From Dendrobium chrysotoxum (lineage: Eukaryota > Streptophyta > Magnoliopsida > Asparagales > Orchidaceae): DNA of 64,000 nt. The first letter of the stretch is position 1, and every line of letters starts with the position of its first letter. This document shows positions 33,551-45,686 of the stretch, piece after piece. Both the position numbers and the translations under genes were made by a program. The stretch lies in NCBI GenBank assembly GCA_019925795.1, contig CM034315.1:29369867-29433866 (forward strand). The letters are read 5' to 3'. The notes below the pieces were generated by a model. It made no database searches. It saw only the letters and a list, made by a program, of their open reading frames with translations, and was not told where the DNA came from.

Positions 33551-36076
33551 CAGTGGGAGAGCCAGAACAATTTCATAGAGGGGGCCTACTTTTTTTTAAA
33601 ATCCCCTCAACTTTTTTCATCTAGGCTTGGGACCGGCATTAGCAGTTTAAAATTTTTTTATTTAAAACATAAACTACTAAATATATGATAAAGTACACTT
33701 ATAATTTATAGTATCTATTCTTCATATTTTGAAAAAAACTGAATAATAACATCATTGTCAATATAATCTAAAATTTCTTTTTCAATATAAGCGATTAAAG
33801 TATCGTTCATCCACTGATCTCCAATTTGATTGCGTAGTCAATTTTTTATGATAACGATTACAAAAAATGCTCTTTCAACTCCTGCTGTTGCAATGAATAG
33901 TACTAATGCTAGCTTCAATAGCCTAAAAATAAGGGGATATAGCATTTCCTTCTTGTTTTGAACCATTTTATCAGCAAGACTTCCTATATCTTTTAACAAT
34001 AAAAATTGAACATCAATATGCATATCCATAATATAAATTTCTAACTCATTATCAAGAATCATCAAATCTGAAGTTGTGAAATCATTTGGATATAAGTTTG
34101 CCATTCTAATTACCTTCTCTTTATTGAATGCACATAACAAACTTGATGGATTCAAACAAGCAATACCCAAAAGTAATTTAGTATTAGCCTCTGTGAATTG
34201 AGTATTCAACTCTTGAAGTTGCATATTAAGTATTGTGTATAATATATCAACTCAGTAATGATATAGATTTGTCATTTTTTGAAGTCCACGTCACAGTCGT
34301 CCACAGAAAAGCTTTTTTTCATTTAGATTTGGAGTGATGATTTTGTGGTCAACACAAAATGAAGTCACATTTTTAATGAAGTCATTCCACTTGTTATCTC
34401 TCATATCTTGTAATCTAATTTTTGATATTTGAACTAAAGATATGTCATTAACAATATCCTGATATTTTCTTTGCAAAGCTTTTAATAGTTCAGTAGTGAT
34501 TTCAAGTATGTCTTTCATTAAGTGCAGACAAAAAAAAGTCAAAAGATTGCATGGAATTTAATAATGTAAATGCCTCTCTTCTCTGTTCTAAGCTGATGCC
34601 ATCCTCCAAAACTATTTCAAGCTTATTCATAATTGAGGAGAACATCGTAATCAATCTAATTAATGAATCATAATGAGAACCCAATCTTGTTTCACCAGCA
34701 CGCCTTAAAGATATTTCCTGATTTAATCTTCGTCCAATGAAAACCTCACCATTATGTAATGCACTTAACATTATCTCTCATTATTTATCTCTAAGTTAAT
34801 CATGACATTTTCAGGAAACATCAACAATATTCATCACATTTGAAATTATAGTAAACAACAATGTAATCTGAACATGATTTTTTGCAACTGCTACTAAGGC
34901 TAACTGAAGCTGGTGTGAGAAACAGTGAATTTAATGTGTAGATTTATTGTCATTTAGAAAAAGTGCTTTTAGCCCATTAAATTCTTCTCTTATATTGCTT
35001 GCTCGATCATACCCATGACCATGAATTTTTGAGTGTGACAAACAATAATTTGATAGGCTTGCTCAACTCCTTCTTTGAACTATCTAGCTGATGTTTTTGG
35101 AACATGCACAATACCCAAAAAATGTTCAATAATTAGGCCTTTCTCATTCACATATCATATAACAACAGCCATATCTTATTTTTTAGATATATCACGAGCT
35201 TCATCAACGAGAATAAAGAAGAAACTATCACCAACTTCTTCTTTTATGTAGTCTGTAATTGCAATAGAAAAGGCTCCACTAATATCTTTCTGAATATCAG
35301 GGGAGATTAATTTCAAATTCTTAGGAGCATTCTTTAGTACAATATTATTTATATCATCATTATGCTTTGCTAAAAATTGCAGTAGTTTAAGAAAATTTCT
35401 TTGATTTTTGGAGTTGAAACTCTCATTATGCCCTCGAAAAGCTAATTATTGTCTTAGAAGGAATTTCACACAATAAACAGAAGAATTTAGGCAGACACGA
35501 TATGCATTTGTAACTCGATTAGAGTGCATCTGTAAGGAAAAAAATTAATATGTTGATATCGTGTCATTAAATCCTCACAATTAAACCTTGTATTATTATG
35601 AGCACTACTAGGTCCTCCTATACGAAGTTCAAATCTATCAAATTATTTTCAATTTGAGAATCCGTTTCTACGAAATGCCTCATCGTATTCTTTTCCTCTT
35701 CCTTTTACCCCAAAAAGATAGCAATACAAATAGTATGTTTTATCCTTCTGAATACTATACTCTAACCAACTGGAGTATCTATCAAACCACCTCGGATTAG
35801 AACATCTATCTTTGATCTGAAACTTACTTTTAGGGAAGTCATGATTGCGAGGCTCACAAGGACCTTTTTACAAATATGATCTTCGAATTTGATCATGAAT
35901 GTTAAAACTAAATTCAGAAATAGGTATACGCAATCCAGGATCTGATTGAAGATTCTCTAGATCTGGTTCCCTACTTTTTAATGATTCACCATTTTTTCAA
36001 TTTCTTTTTTTATTTTGTTCATCATCATTATTTCTTGAATCCTCTATTGGTGTTGATACGTAAGACTGTGAGGCCA
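33551..36076 (-). pseudogene. Decayed hAT transposase gene (TTF-type finger, DUF4371, hAT dimerisation)
   Basis: Minus-strand pieces in order: a start region near 36076 (MASQSYVSTPIEDS), then 35880-35590 with CEPRNHDFPKSKF and RWFDRYSSWLEYSIQKDKTYYLYCYLFG (TTF-type zinc finger), a DUF4371-like region (about 35560-34900), TRLGSHYDSLIRLI (34502-34771), and the C-terminal dimerisation motif ending LFIATAGVERAFF (33838-34224). Frameshifts and stops separate all pieces. The left terminus CAGTGGGAGAGCCA starts at 33551; the opposite end was not located, so no TSD can be given. Related to the non-autonomous hAT at 30956-32128. Confidence 0.8.
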
Positions 36077-37448
36077 TATTAAAATATTTCTTCAAAAATC
36101 TTTGTGCAAAGTCAAACTACCTAAAACATGTTGAACTCATTTGATGCATAAAGACAATTATGACATTAAAAAAAAAATTCAAAATCCTAAACTTAATTAA
36201 AAAAAATTTTTTCCTAAATATTCTGATGAATAAATTGTCCAACATAATGATGATAGGCAAAGTAATTGAAGTCTTATATTTCTCAACCTAATTATTTTGT
36301 AAGAAATTAAGAATTATAATAAAATTTTCTCAAATACCTAAAAGAAAAACTTGAGAAACAGTTGTTAGCGATCTCATAGCAAGAGCTAGGGTGCAGGATG
36401 ATACCTCCTAGTCCTAAACACTTGAAAAGATAAAAAGCACTTTAGTTATCTTGGCTGCCTTTAAGGGCAAACAAAAGAAAAAACCCTTATGTTGCTTTAG
36501 AGGCATTTTTTTGCTTGTGTGACTGGCGATTCAACAATAATGGTGGCTAGCGAATAAAAATTACAGCTAAGCACGAGTGATGAAAATTAGCAAACTAATT
36601 TATTTTTAGCTAAACAGAAAACAAATGGCAAAAAACAGAGACTTAAAAACTGAAAAAAGCAAAGGAAATACAAATGCCGGATCTTACCTTCAGGAATTCG
36701 AGGATGAAAAGGCATCTTTTGGATCTCTTGGATCTTATATTACCAGCTATAAGACTCATAAAGATTCTAGAGCTCTTTCTTTTATTCTCCATTCTTAATT
36801 AAATGTCCTCTAATCTTTTATTTATTACATACATGTTATCTATCAGTAAGGTTGAATGTCATCCGTAATAATAATAAAATCATTTAACATCCTCAAAGGT
36901 GTAATTAGCATGGATTGAGACAAATGATTAGACGATAACCATATCTCAAAGAGCAGATAGATCCTGAGTCGATAGTGAACATGGAGAAACGAGCCTACGC
37001 CACTCATTGCAACTCAATTTATATAAAGGAATGACTTACTAAGATTGTCCAAGATTTAAATTGAGGGATGCAATTAAACATTTCAAGAGAAAACACACTA
37101 TAATGATCATCTGATTTTGTAATTCATAAGAGAGGGCCAGAGATTAGGGTAGTCATCTCAACAACTAAATCTTGATCCTACTTGTAATTAAACCAATGAT
37201 GAGGAGTGAAGCCTTCCACCTCCATGAGTATGAAGGAGAGAGGCTAAGATGAACAATACTTTTTCCAAGAGTTCATTGAAGCAAGGTTGCAATTGAAATT
37301 TAAGATACACATTCTCAAATCATACTAGGGAAGGACATACCACATTTACCAAATTACATATTTTTATTTGATGATGTTGTTGCTTTGCATCGATGATGCT
37401 ATGAAGTATTGGTTATTCTTTACCACATATAAGTAGTTTTCCCTTCTA
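36077..37448. other. Gene-free region
   Basis: AT-rich DNA without a supported ORF or repeat structure. It probably includes the 5' non-coding end of the hAT element and flanking sequence, but no border is visible. Confidence 0.4.
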
Positions 37449-39310
37449 TGATTAATATTACAATCTGGGAGCCTGACCTTGTATTTTGATGATTACAAAT
37501 ATTATTGGATGATTATCTATTTATTCCTATATATTATTCTGGATATCTATTTTGTGCACTACTAACCTTTTAGGTAACAACATACACGTAGAAAAACCAA
37601 AGATTCTAGCTCAAGACTACACATTATGAGTGTGTGAGTTAGACTATGTATTAAAGAGTCCACACTTATCCTTTTTTTGTGTCAATGCATGTAAAAAAAA
37701 AATTATATGCTAGCTTAGAAACTATGCACACACGTATAGGGGGAGTGAAAATAAAAGTTTTAATTTTTTTGTTTAATCATACTATATAATCTCAATCATA
37801 GTATATGATCACTTGAAATAGAAATTAATTAAAATATTTAATTTAATTAAAAAATTAATTTAAAATTATAACTGAATATATAGTATAACCACCACGTCAA
37901 ACTGATGATTAGCTATAACCAAAAACCCTACCACTAAATCTAACATACCTAAAATAGGTAAATTTGAAAATTAAAATTTAAACTCTTCATACTATATGAA
38001 TATTTTCATATTGTATGATCTTTTAAATCATTACCTAATTAGGTCATTTAATTAAGCAATCAAATTAGATCTGATAGATTATAAGTCATATTGTATGATA
38101 ATTCATCGTACTGTATGAGTCATCAAAGGAGTCTCTAGATGAAGTTTAGTTTATCCAGTATGATCATAAGATCGTACAATACGACTCACCTAAAGTCTTT
38201 TTGGATGACAATTGTTCATCCTATACGATCTGATCATTGATTTTCACTGATCGTACTATACAATTGTTCCTTCAAATAGTACGATCAATTAAGAAATTGA
38301 ACAGATCATCATATGCATTATTCATCATACAATACTACAGTGGGATATTTAAACTATTTGTACTATATGATCCATTGATCATAATGTATGAATGGTGATG
38401 GTTAAATTAAAAATTAGAGTTTTTAGAAGCCTACTATTTACACATCTTTTAATTATTTGAGTCTTTTGGTAGTTTGAGGGTGTGTGTCTTCTATAAGTGA
38501 GGGTTTGAAGAGAGAGATTTGAGCAAGAGAGGGAGAGGTGAGGTTATAAGAGGAAGAAGACTCTTGTGAGTGCAAGGGAGTGTGATAAGGTTTTTCTACA
38601 TGATTTCTTCAACAAACGTTCACCTTGTTCCTATATGTGTGAAAGAAATTTTTGAGGAAAACTCTGTGAAGAAGCTCTTGGAGTCAAAGGGCAAGCGATA
38701 ATTTCGCCTTACTGGGGAAGGTGAAAGCTATTCGGCTACTCCGCTGCACCGGGGAAGGTGAAAGGGACTCTTGATTCTCAGTCGTACCGTGGGTAGGAGT
38801 AATTCTTGTGAGGGCTTTTCCACTTTGTCTAGGGGCTAAAAGAGAGACACTAAAATGTTCAGTGCAATACCCAAAGAGGAGAACTCCAGGGAGTGGATAT
38901 AAGTCAAGTTGAATAAACCACTATAAAATCTAGTTTGTCTTTTTATTTTTCTTTTCAAATTTACTTTCTACAGATTTATTCATTTGTATATTTATTTTTT
39001 TTGATTGGTTTATGGTCGATGATTATTGTGATACATAATTTGTGGTTGATTAAGTTTACTTCTTTCTTGAAAAAGAATTAAAAATCTAAAAATGGATAAA
39101 TTTTCTTTATTGAGTATTTCTATAAAATAAAAAATAAAAAATAATCATCATTATTTGTTTGATATTTTGCTTACACATTAAAAATTATGATTTTAAATGT
39201 AAGTTGTTAAATTAGTTTAATTTAAAAAAGAATTTTTGAAAGAAGTTTTAAAATGCCAATTCACCCCGGTCTTAGTGCGTGTTCAATAGTTCAAGTAGTT
39301 TCACAACCAT
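37449..39310 (+). repeat. 5' LTR of element D (edges approximate)
   Basis: Contains ttgtattttgatgattacaaa near its start and gtgcaataccc...gagtggatataagtcaagttgaataaaccactataaaatctagttt and ccaattcacccc near its end. All have counterparts in the same order in the solo LTR at 43996-45681 (minus). The first TG is placed at 37449; the exact 3' edge before the PBS is unclear. The upstream half carries a palindrome array (37768-38395). Confidence 0.65.
37768..38395. repeat. Dispersed palindromic motif array in LTR D
   Basis: At least eight near-palindromes of the type ATCATACTGTATGAT/ATCGTACNATACGAC, for example at 38086-38100, 38104-38118 and 38170-38187. They occupy the same LTR zone as the ATCGTCCxGGACGAT array in the solo LTR. 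Confidence 0.65.
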
Positions 39311-39326
39311 CATTTGAACTTTAATT

Positions 39327-39338
39327 TAGTATTAGAGC
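39327..39338 (+). other. Primer-binding site of element D (initiator-Met tRNA)
   Basis: TAGTATTAGAGC differs at two places from TGGTATCAGAGC, the usual PBS of plant copia elements, and lies just before gag sequence. Confidence 0.7.
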
Positions 39339-39369
39339 AGGCTCTCTAAATTTATGGTTTAAAAACCTT

Positions 39370-41100
39370 AAAATAGATCTAATGGCACGCTTTGGGAATT
39401 AGATTATTACTAAGGGTTATTTAATAACTTGTCTACCATTTTTTGATAATATTCTTTTTGACTATTGGAAAATCTGTATGTCAACCTTTTTATAATCAAA
39501 TGATTTTTGTTGTGAGCATATTTTGGATGGGATGCTGGTTTAGGTTGCCAATTTTTGGTTGTATTATCATTTTTGGGTGCTCGTTCTTGTGCATTGTAGA
39601 ATGTACTTAGGATTTTTTGTATTTTTGATTAGTAGAGATCTGGAGCTCTTAGGTTTTTTGGCTTTTTTTTGTAGCTCATTCGAGCATTAGTGAGCTTGAG
39701 GGCCCTTTAAGGACCATGTACTATTTTTTCTGATTTAACTCGTATGCCCCTCTCTGGGTTTCCCCTAAAAAAAGTGGTATATGATACAAGTAGGTTATTT
39801 TGTTCTTTTATAAATTATTAATGATAATAAAACTGAAGTCTCATTTACTAAGTGATACAAGGAGGATTGAATGCTAAATATTTAAATTATTTTTTAGTGC
39901 ACTTAAATATGAAGACTATATGAGAGTTTCTACTTACACTTCTAGTAAATATATCCAGGATAGACTATGTCACTTATGAAAGTATAAATGAGGTCAAATA
40001 ATCTTGATTAAATTTACTATTATATGAATATGAACTCTTTTGCATGAAACATAGCGATACTATATCTGATATGTACACTAAATTCAACAAAATATTGACA
40101 TCTTTACATATTTGCCTGATAATTTTGATGCTAAAGTCACTACAATATGTGAATAAAAAAACTTGAATGTATATTCTATTAATAATTTATTGGGCTCTCT
40201 TATTGCTTATGAGAAAAATGTGATTCAAAGACTTCAAGATGCAGGTGACAGGAAAATAGAGATGATTGTGGCACTAAAGGCTGATGACACAGACAACACC
40301 AACTCAGAAGCTAAAGGAAGTGAGGATATAACCTTGATGACCAAGTAATTTAAATGCATCCAAAAGCGAAAGAAAAAGTGCTACCATGAAAAGAGTAAAG
40401 GAAAAATATGCAAATTTAATAAAGTTTCTTTGGACATTATTTGCTTTGAGTGCAGTAAGCCAGGACACTTAAAATATGATTGACCCAATCTTAAGAGCCA
40501 CCATATAAAAGAAAAAGGCTAATGATAAGATAAATGTTTTAAGGGGGGAAATTAAAGAATGCAAAAAGCTATCTGGGCAGACTCAACATCAGACTCATTA
40601 TAACAAGAACAAGAGGAGGAGATAATAAACTTATGCTTAATGGAAAATGATTGTGTTACAAACTCTGATTAAGAAGAGGTATGTGAGCTAACCTATGATG
40701 AGTTATTTTTTTTTATTTCTGAACAAATTAATGGTTCATATATGAAACTAAAAATATATCATATAGTTTTGAAGAAAGAATTCTATAATTTTAAAAATGA
40801 GAATTATATTCTAGTTAAAAAGCATTCTAGTTTTAAAGTTGAATATGTTTCACTAGATAAGAAGCATGCATCATTATTAGATGAGTTTAATGATCTATCC
40901 AAGAATCATATTGAATTAACTAAGTCACATAATTCCTTGAAAGATGAGCCTATTGAGTTAGAGATAGTATTCAAGGAGCTAGCGACACTTGTAGTAAAGT
41001 TAGATAAGAAAGAGCATAAAATATTAGTTAAACTAGGAGTTAAGAAAAGTGCAAAAGAATACTTGCTTAAAAAAATTAAATGCACTATAAAATAACACAC
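39370..41100 (+). pseudogene. Element D gag
   Basis: Readable pieces in shifting frames: FFDNILFDYWKICMSTFL (39430-39500), FKLFFSALKYEDYMRVSTYTSS (about 39880-39950), a NNLLGSLIAYEKN segment with a long helix (40163-40348), and a CCHC knuckle CFECSKPGHLKYD near 40441-40485 whose final Cys codon is TGA. Next is a 117-codon Lys/Leu/Glu-rich coiled-coil (40742-41095). This layout fits SIRE-type copia gag. About 270 bases at 39506-39775 do not fit gag and look inserted. Confidence 0.75.
39506..39775 (+). mobile_element. Possible LINE 3' end inserted in gag of D
   Basis: T/G-rich DNA with gtagctcattcgagcattagtgagcttg, gtttccccta and an A7 end interrupts the gag translation. The T-rich, non-coding sequence followed by a short A tail is LINE-like. 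No target duplication is clear. Confidence 0.25.
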
Positions 41101-41109
41101 CAGAGCCTA

Positions 41110-41916
41110 CACATTCACTAAAGCCACAGCCTAGGACACAACATGTATCATATATCCCTACGAAGAGGTATAATCCCCCATATAGATTAGTGAACCCATT
41201 TCTAGGGGTTAGGTGTTACTCTTATGATATGCTAGGACATATTGCATGTACTTACGCTTTACACCATAAAACACACTTAGTTTGGAAGCCCAAAGTATCA
41301 TTATAGTATAGCATACATAGATTTCATATATGAAAGCATAAGGTGGAACCTAAACTCCCTTGGGTTCCCAAATTTAACCTTTGATTGACTTTGTTGGAAT
41401 GCTCTCACAAGAAGTTAAGGGAGGGAATATGGTACTTAGAAAGCAGCTGCTCGAGACACATGACTGGAGACTTAGAGCAGTTCATCACACTATAGGCTAG
41501 GAGTACAAGCAAGGTAATATTAGTAGATAACACTACTAAAAAAATGGTTGGCTTTGGTACAATTGAAAAATCTAGTGGTTTTATCATTGAAGATATACTT
41601 TTAGTAGAAGGGTTAAATTCTAATCTTCTTAGTAAATGTTAATTATATGATACAGGTTTTGACTTTAAATTTATTTCTAGAAGTTATCTTTTTTACTTTG
41701 AATGGTAAAAATATTTTAAAAGGTCAAAGAATTAATAATATCTATATGCTTGATTTATCTAATATTGATATTTCTGATGATATTTGCTATTTACAGATTA
41801 TTACGGATGAATCTTGGCTATAGCATAGGCAACTATGTCATGCTTGTATGAAAACAATTTGAATGATTACCCAACAGGATCTAATTAGAGTCATTCCTAA
41901 GCTAGATTTTAAATTA
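41110..41916 (+). pseudogene. Element D protease and pre-integrase (GAG-pre-integrase) region
   Basis: A SRHMTGDLEQFITL segment (copia protease end), then LLVEGLNSNLLSKC, LKGQRINNIYMLDLSNI and the WLxHRQLCHACMKTI block of the GAG-pre-integrase domain, ending in DLIRVIPKLDFK at 41916. In-frame stops occur (for example Trp to stop before HRQL). After 41916 the copia reading is lost and resumes only near 55000. Confidence 0.75.
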
Positions 41917-43990
41917 ATACATATTCAAATCAAACCCAGACTTCAAACATATCTAGACTTTAAATCTACCAAGATCTTAATTTCATCTTAAACCTTGATC
42001 CAGCCTCAAATCTAGCTTCAACCCTATCCAATCACTTATGATCATCCAAATGATCATAAATAATTTGGATAATTCAATTTTAATCATTCAAATCTAAAAC
42101 CCAATTCAAACCTAGAAATCCATCCCAAAATCCAAGGTTAAAAGGCCATGTCCTGAAAGCCTTTTCCAATAATTTTTCAAGCATTTCAAACCCCAGTCAA
42201 ATGACCCCTGATTCATGATCTATCAATTACATATTGATTATGCATGCCCTAGGGTCTATCCTCCAAATTTGAGCTCAAGCTGAGGCTTCTAACCCTAGAA
42301 GTTTGATTAAAGTCCAAAGGCTGTAAAACCTTCAAATATTTATGGCCTATGCCACTAGACCTGCCACCTAGTGGATCTTGACCTTAGAGCCTTCTCTAAA
42401 CATTCTGATCATATCCAGACCCTTGATTATGACTTGTTAAGCATTAAACTATATTTGCTGGACCCACTTTGACCCCTAATTTACGAGGGGTCAAAAGGAC
42501 TAAAATGCCCCTTAAGGGTCCAATAGGTCAATTTAATTGAAATGACCTCTCCAGACTATGGAACCACCTCCACTAGTCTCCATTGGTCATTTCAAATCTG
42601 TTGAACCCAATCCCAGACCCTGGGTCCATTTGGTTGACCAAGTCAACCAAGATTGACCCAAATGCCCTTTAAAGGCTTAATAGGTTATTTTGACCCAAAT
42701 GACCCCCAGACCTTAAAACCACCTCCAACAGACAAAGAACATCAAACCAAACCTGTTGAGCCCAAACATAGCTCTTGGGTTAACTTGGTTGACTAAGTCA
42801 ACCTAGGTTAACTCAATGACCCTTTAAGGGCCTAAATGGTTATTCGACCATTTAAACTCTTTTGACCCTTGAAACCACCTTTACCAGACCCCAAATATTA
42901 TTTCAAATCTGTTGAGCCCAAACCCTTACCTTGGGTCAACCTTGTTAACCTTGGTTGACCAAATCAACCCTTAAGCTGAATTACATGCCATCAAACCTTA
43001 AATCAATATCAAATCCACTCAAACCTTCTTTGAACACATTCCTTAGTGATTTGGACTTGGTTGGACCTTTTGATTTAGTCATCAATTAACTTAGTTAACT
43101 AAACCCAAGTTCAGTCAAATTTAACTTATTTGGGTTAAATCAATTAATCTAGTTAAATCAATGCTTTCAAGCCTTGAATCCTTTTCCATTACATGATTCA
43201 AGCATATCCAAATTTATTTGGAATCTAGCCATAAAAATTTTGACCTAGTCAAATCTCCATACATGATTAAACTTCCATGTACATATGTTAACTCATTCAG
43301 ATTCCTAATGTGGTAATTCAAACCTTATTCTAGTCATCCCTTTGGCACTTAAACATCACTTAGATGCCACCTCACATAGGGTTGATTATTTGATTGGTCA
43401 AAGTAGTCAATAAGGGCTTTAAAATGACTATTGAATGGTCAATTCCTTATCAAACACCCACATGCCTACTCATAACCTATGCTACATCATTCCAATGGCA
43501 AACTACATATCACTCAAATCCACATCAGCATCCATTGACTGTTTGATTAGTCAAATAGTTAATAAGAGCGTGAAATCCCTTAAAATGGTCAAATCATCTA
43601 GTTTGAGCTAATCCATTAATATCTCTTTAACTCTAGTAGCTCTAATCACCTTAGGGAATATTCTTAAGCCCTTCTAATCCCCTGGTTTAAGCTTAAATGA
43701 TCTCTAATCATTCCACATATGCACATAGGGACAAAGATTGCTTCGTATATCATATCCTTTTGTCCTTTTTTTATTCCTCTACTCCTAATTACCTTGGGGA
43801 TAGGTGGAAAGCATCAGATAATGCTTCCAAAGCAATCTTGGTCGTCCAAATGCACTAGGGATGTTTGAATTAGGGAAAAGAACTAAAATAAGGTCATTCT
43901 TCTCTAAGCCTTCTCTCACTTCGCTTCAGCTCTCCGACCTTGGCCTTGTTTCATTTGAGCTCCCAAGGTTTTCCTCCATCTTTCCCCACC
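41917..43990. other. Unclassified C/A-rich non-coding DNA inserted in element D
   Basis: No ORF. Long stretches of ttgaccaaatcaacc, aaaccttaaatcc and similar words; a 155-bp tandem repeat lies inside (42470-42940). It and 45687-47053 and 50188-55000 together separate the two halves of D and may be one large non-coding retroelement, but I found no LTR pair or TSD. Confidence 0.4.
42470..42940. repeat. About 155-bp tandem repeat, three units
   Basis: The marker ccacctccac/ccacctccaa/ccacctttac appears near 42564, 42719 and 42875. Each is set in the same order of words: tgacccaaatg, ccctttaaggg, aataggttatttgacc, ccagacc..aaaccacct, cctgttgagcccaaac, ttgggttaacttggttgac. Confidence 0.75.
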
Positions 43991-44371
43991 TTGAATGAAA
44001 GTTCGATAGGGATGTTAAGCCCTAGTGAACTAGTCCCGAGGCTAACCAAGAGGGGGGGGTGAATTGGTTATTTAAAAATTTCACGATAACTATGAAAATC
44101 TTTTTATAACGTGCAGCGGAAACGAATTAAAACAATGATAAAAAGATCAACCACAGATATTCACCCAAGCAGTTAATATCAGAAAAAATTAAAGTGCAGA
44201 ATTGAATCAGAAAAGCAAACCAGATTTTATAGTGGTTCGGTCAACTTGACCTACGTCCACTCCTCGGAGCCTCCCCTCCGGGTATTGTACTAAACAGAAG
44301 TGTCTCTCCTTTTGCTCCCACAGCAAGGCGGAGAAGCCTGTACAAAAATCTCCTTTTCACCACCCGGTGAG

Positions 44372-44495
44372 GCAGAGAACCCGACCTCCTTTCGCTTCCT
44401 CCTGAAGCAGGCAGAGAACCTTCGAACTCCTTTCGCTTCCTCCTGAAGCAGGCAGAGAACCTACGAACTCCTTTTGCTTCCACCTGAAGCGGGTA
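44372..44495 (-). repeat. About 41-bp tandem units in the solo LTR
   Basis: gcagagaacc starts units at 44372, 44411 and 44452, each with gaactcctttcgcttcctcc and tgaagcag. A fourth, weaker unit follows. Confidence 0.85.
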
Positions 44496-44756
44496 AAGAA
44501 CCTCGGATCTTCTTGTGAACGATCCTCCCACGACGAACACCGACTAGACGAAAGACGATGAGCGGAGAAGACGACTCTGATCCGTGCTCGGAGCAACCTT
44601 AGTGAATCCCTCACTAACTCCCCCTCACAAGATCTTCTCTCTCTCTCTCTAGGGTTTCTCAGGGAAGGAATGCAGCAAAAGATTTTTCCAAAAATTGGAA
44701 AAAGTTCTTTTAAAGGAGGGCTTAAAATTTGCCCTAAATCTCAACTGGTCGGCCAA

Positions 44757-45431
44757 GATCGTCCAGGACGATCGGTAGATCGTCCTATACGATCAGTTCA
44801 AATTCAGCTGTTTTAGCCTGGACGATCTGGCTCTTCTGGACGATCAGTAGAAAAAGTTGTTCATATCGTCCCGTACGATCCTGCGATTGTCCGGGACGAT
44901 TAGTGCAAATTGAGGGAAATCGTCCAGAAGACAGTTCGGGTCGTCCAGAGAAATCTGTGCTGGACGACCAAAAAATGACTTGATCGTCCCGGACGATAGT
45001 TTCATCGTCCGGTATGATTAGTTCAAAAAGGCCCCAAATCGTCCTGTACATAGTTCTGGAGTACAGCTTAAATGCACTAGACGATCAAGATCATCCGGGA
45101 CGATCCTGCGATCGTCCAGGACGATATGATCGTATCAACCAAAAATAAATTACTTTCCTTAATTACCAGATTAAATTAGGCATGATTGTACTGGATCGTC
45201 CGGGACGATACACGTATCGTCCGGGACGATCAGACCAAGTATCTAAGAATAAGAACTTGCCTAACTTGATCTAGCGGCTGAGAATTTCTGATTTGGGCAT
45301 ATCATCCCGTACGATCCGGAGATCATCCAGGACGATCTGCTTAATCTGACCCTCTTAACTTAGTCACCCTAATTAGGGTTTTTGTTTTAACTGGATCGTC
45401 CAGGATGATGTGGAGATCGTCCAGGATGATC
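44757..45431. repeat. Array of ATCGTCC-x-GGACGAT palindromes in the solo LTR
   Basis: About a dozen 15-17 bp dyads with one central base. Examples are GATCGTCCAGGACGATC at 44757-44773, GATCATCCGGGACGATC at 45089-45105, 45111-45125, 45195-45209, 45216-45230, 45301-45315, 45321-45337, 45395-45409 and 45416-45430; 44778-44794 is imperfect. Many lie in pairs about 20 bases apart. The region is upstream of the transcribed part of the LTR if the usual order holds. Confidence 0.85.
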
Positions 45432-45686
45432 TGAACAAATTTTTAACAGAAACTCTAATTCACTCAATCTCTCTCCCTGAGTGTGTGTGTGCAAGGTTAC
45501 TTAGCTAGGGAATCAGTTACATTACACTTGACTCAATAAAAAGAAAAATCATACATTTGACACACTTGGACCCGATCTTGAGTTTGCTTGAGTGGCTCGC
45601 GGTCTTTTATGCCTGAAACAGATTAGCCAAGCAAAACACACTGGAAACATGTTTGTCATCATCAAAACCAGATTTGCAACATTGAA

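Larger units (their letters stand above)
43991..45686 (-). mobile_element. Solo LTR of a SIRE-like copia element, with TSD TTGAA
   Basis: The LTR runs 43996-45681, starting TGTTGCAAATCTGG on the minus strand and ending ...ACTTTCA. TTGAA flanks it on both sides (43991-43995, 45682-45686). The minus strand reads ggttttgatgatgacaaacatg near the start, gtacaataccc...gagtggacgtaggtcaagttgaccgaaccactataaaatctggttt near the end and caattcaccccccccctct close to the 3' edge, all typical of SIRE-like LTRs. No PBS or coding region follows, so it is a recombination product. ORFs inside (44241-45051) are not genes. Confidence 0.88.

Noticed and set aside
36300..37400. Right end of the 33551-36076 hAT element
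   Set aside because: No inverted match to CAGTGGGAGAGCCA and no second CTTTCAAT was found, so I did not set a border.
43981..44040. Solo LTR left edge at 44013 (TGTTAAG) or 44026 (TGAACTAG)
   Set aside because: Neither gives matching flanks. Placing the edge at 43996 yields a perfect TTGAA duplication with 45682-45686.
44241..45051. ORFs of 85-99 codons near the 44.3-45.0 kb area
   Set aside because: They lie wholly within the solo LTR and follow its 41-bp units and palindromes; no protein family.
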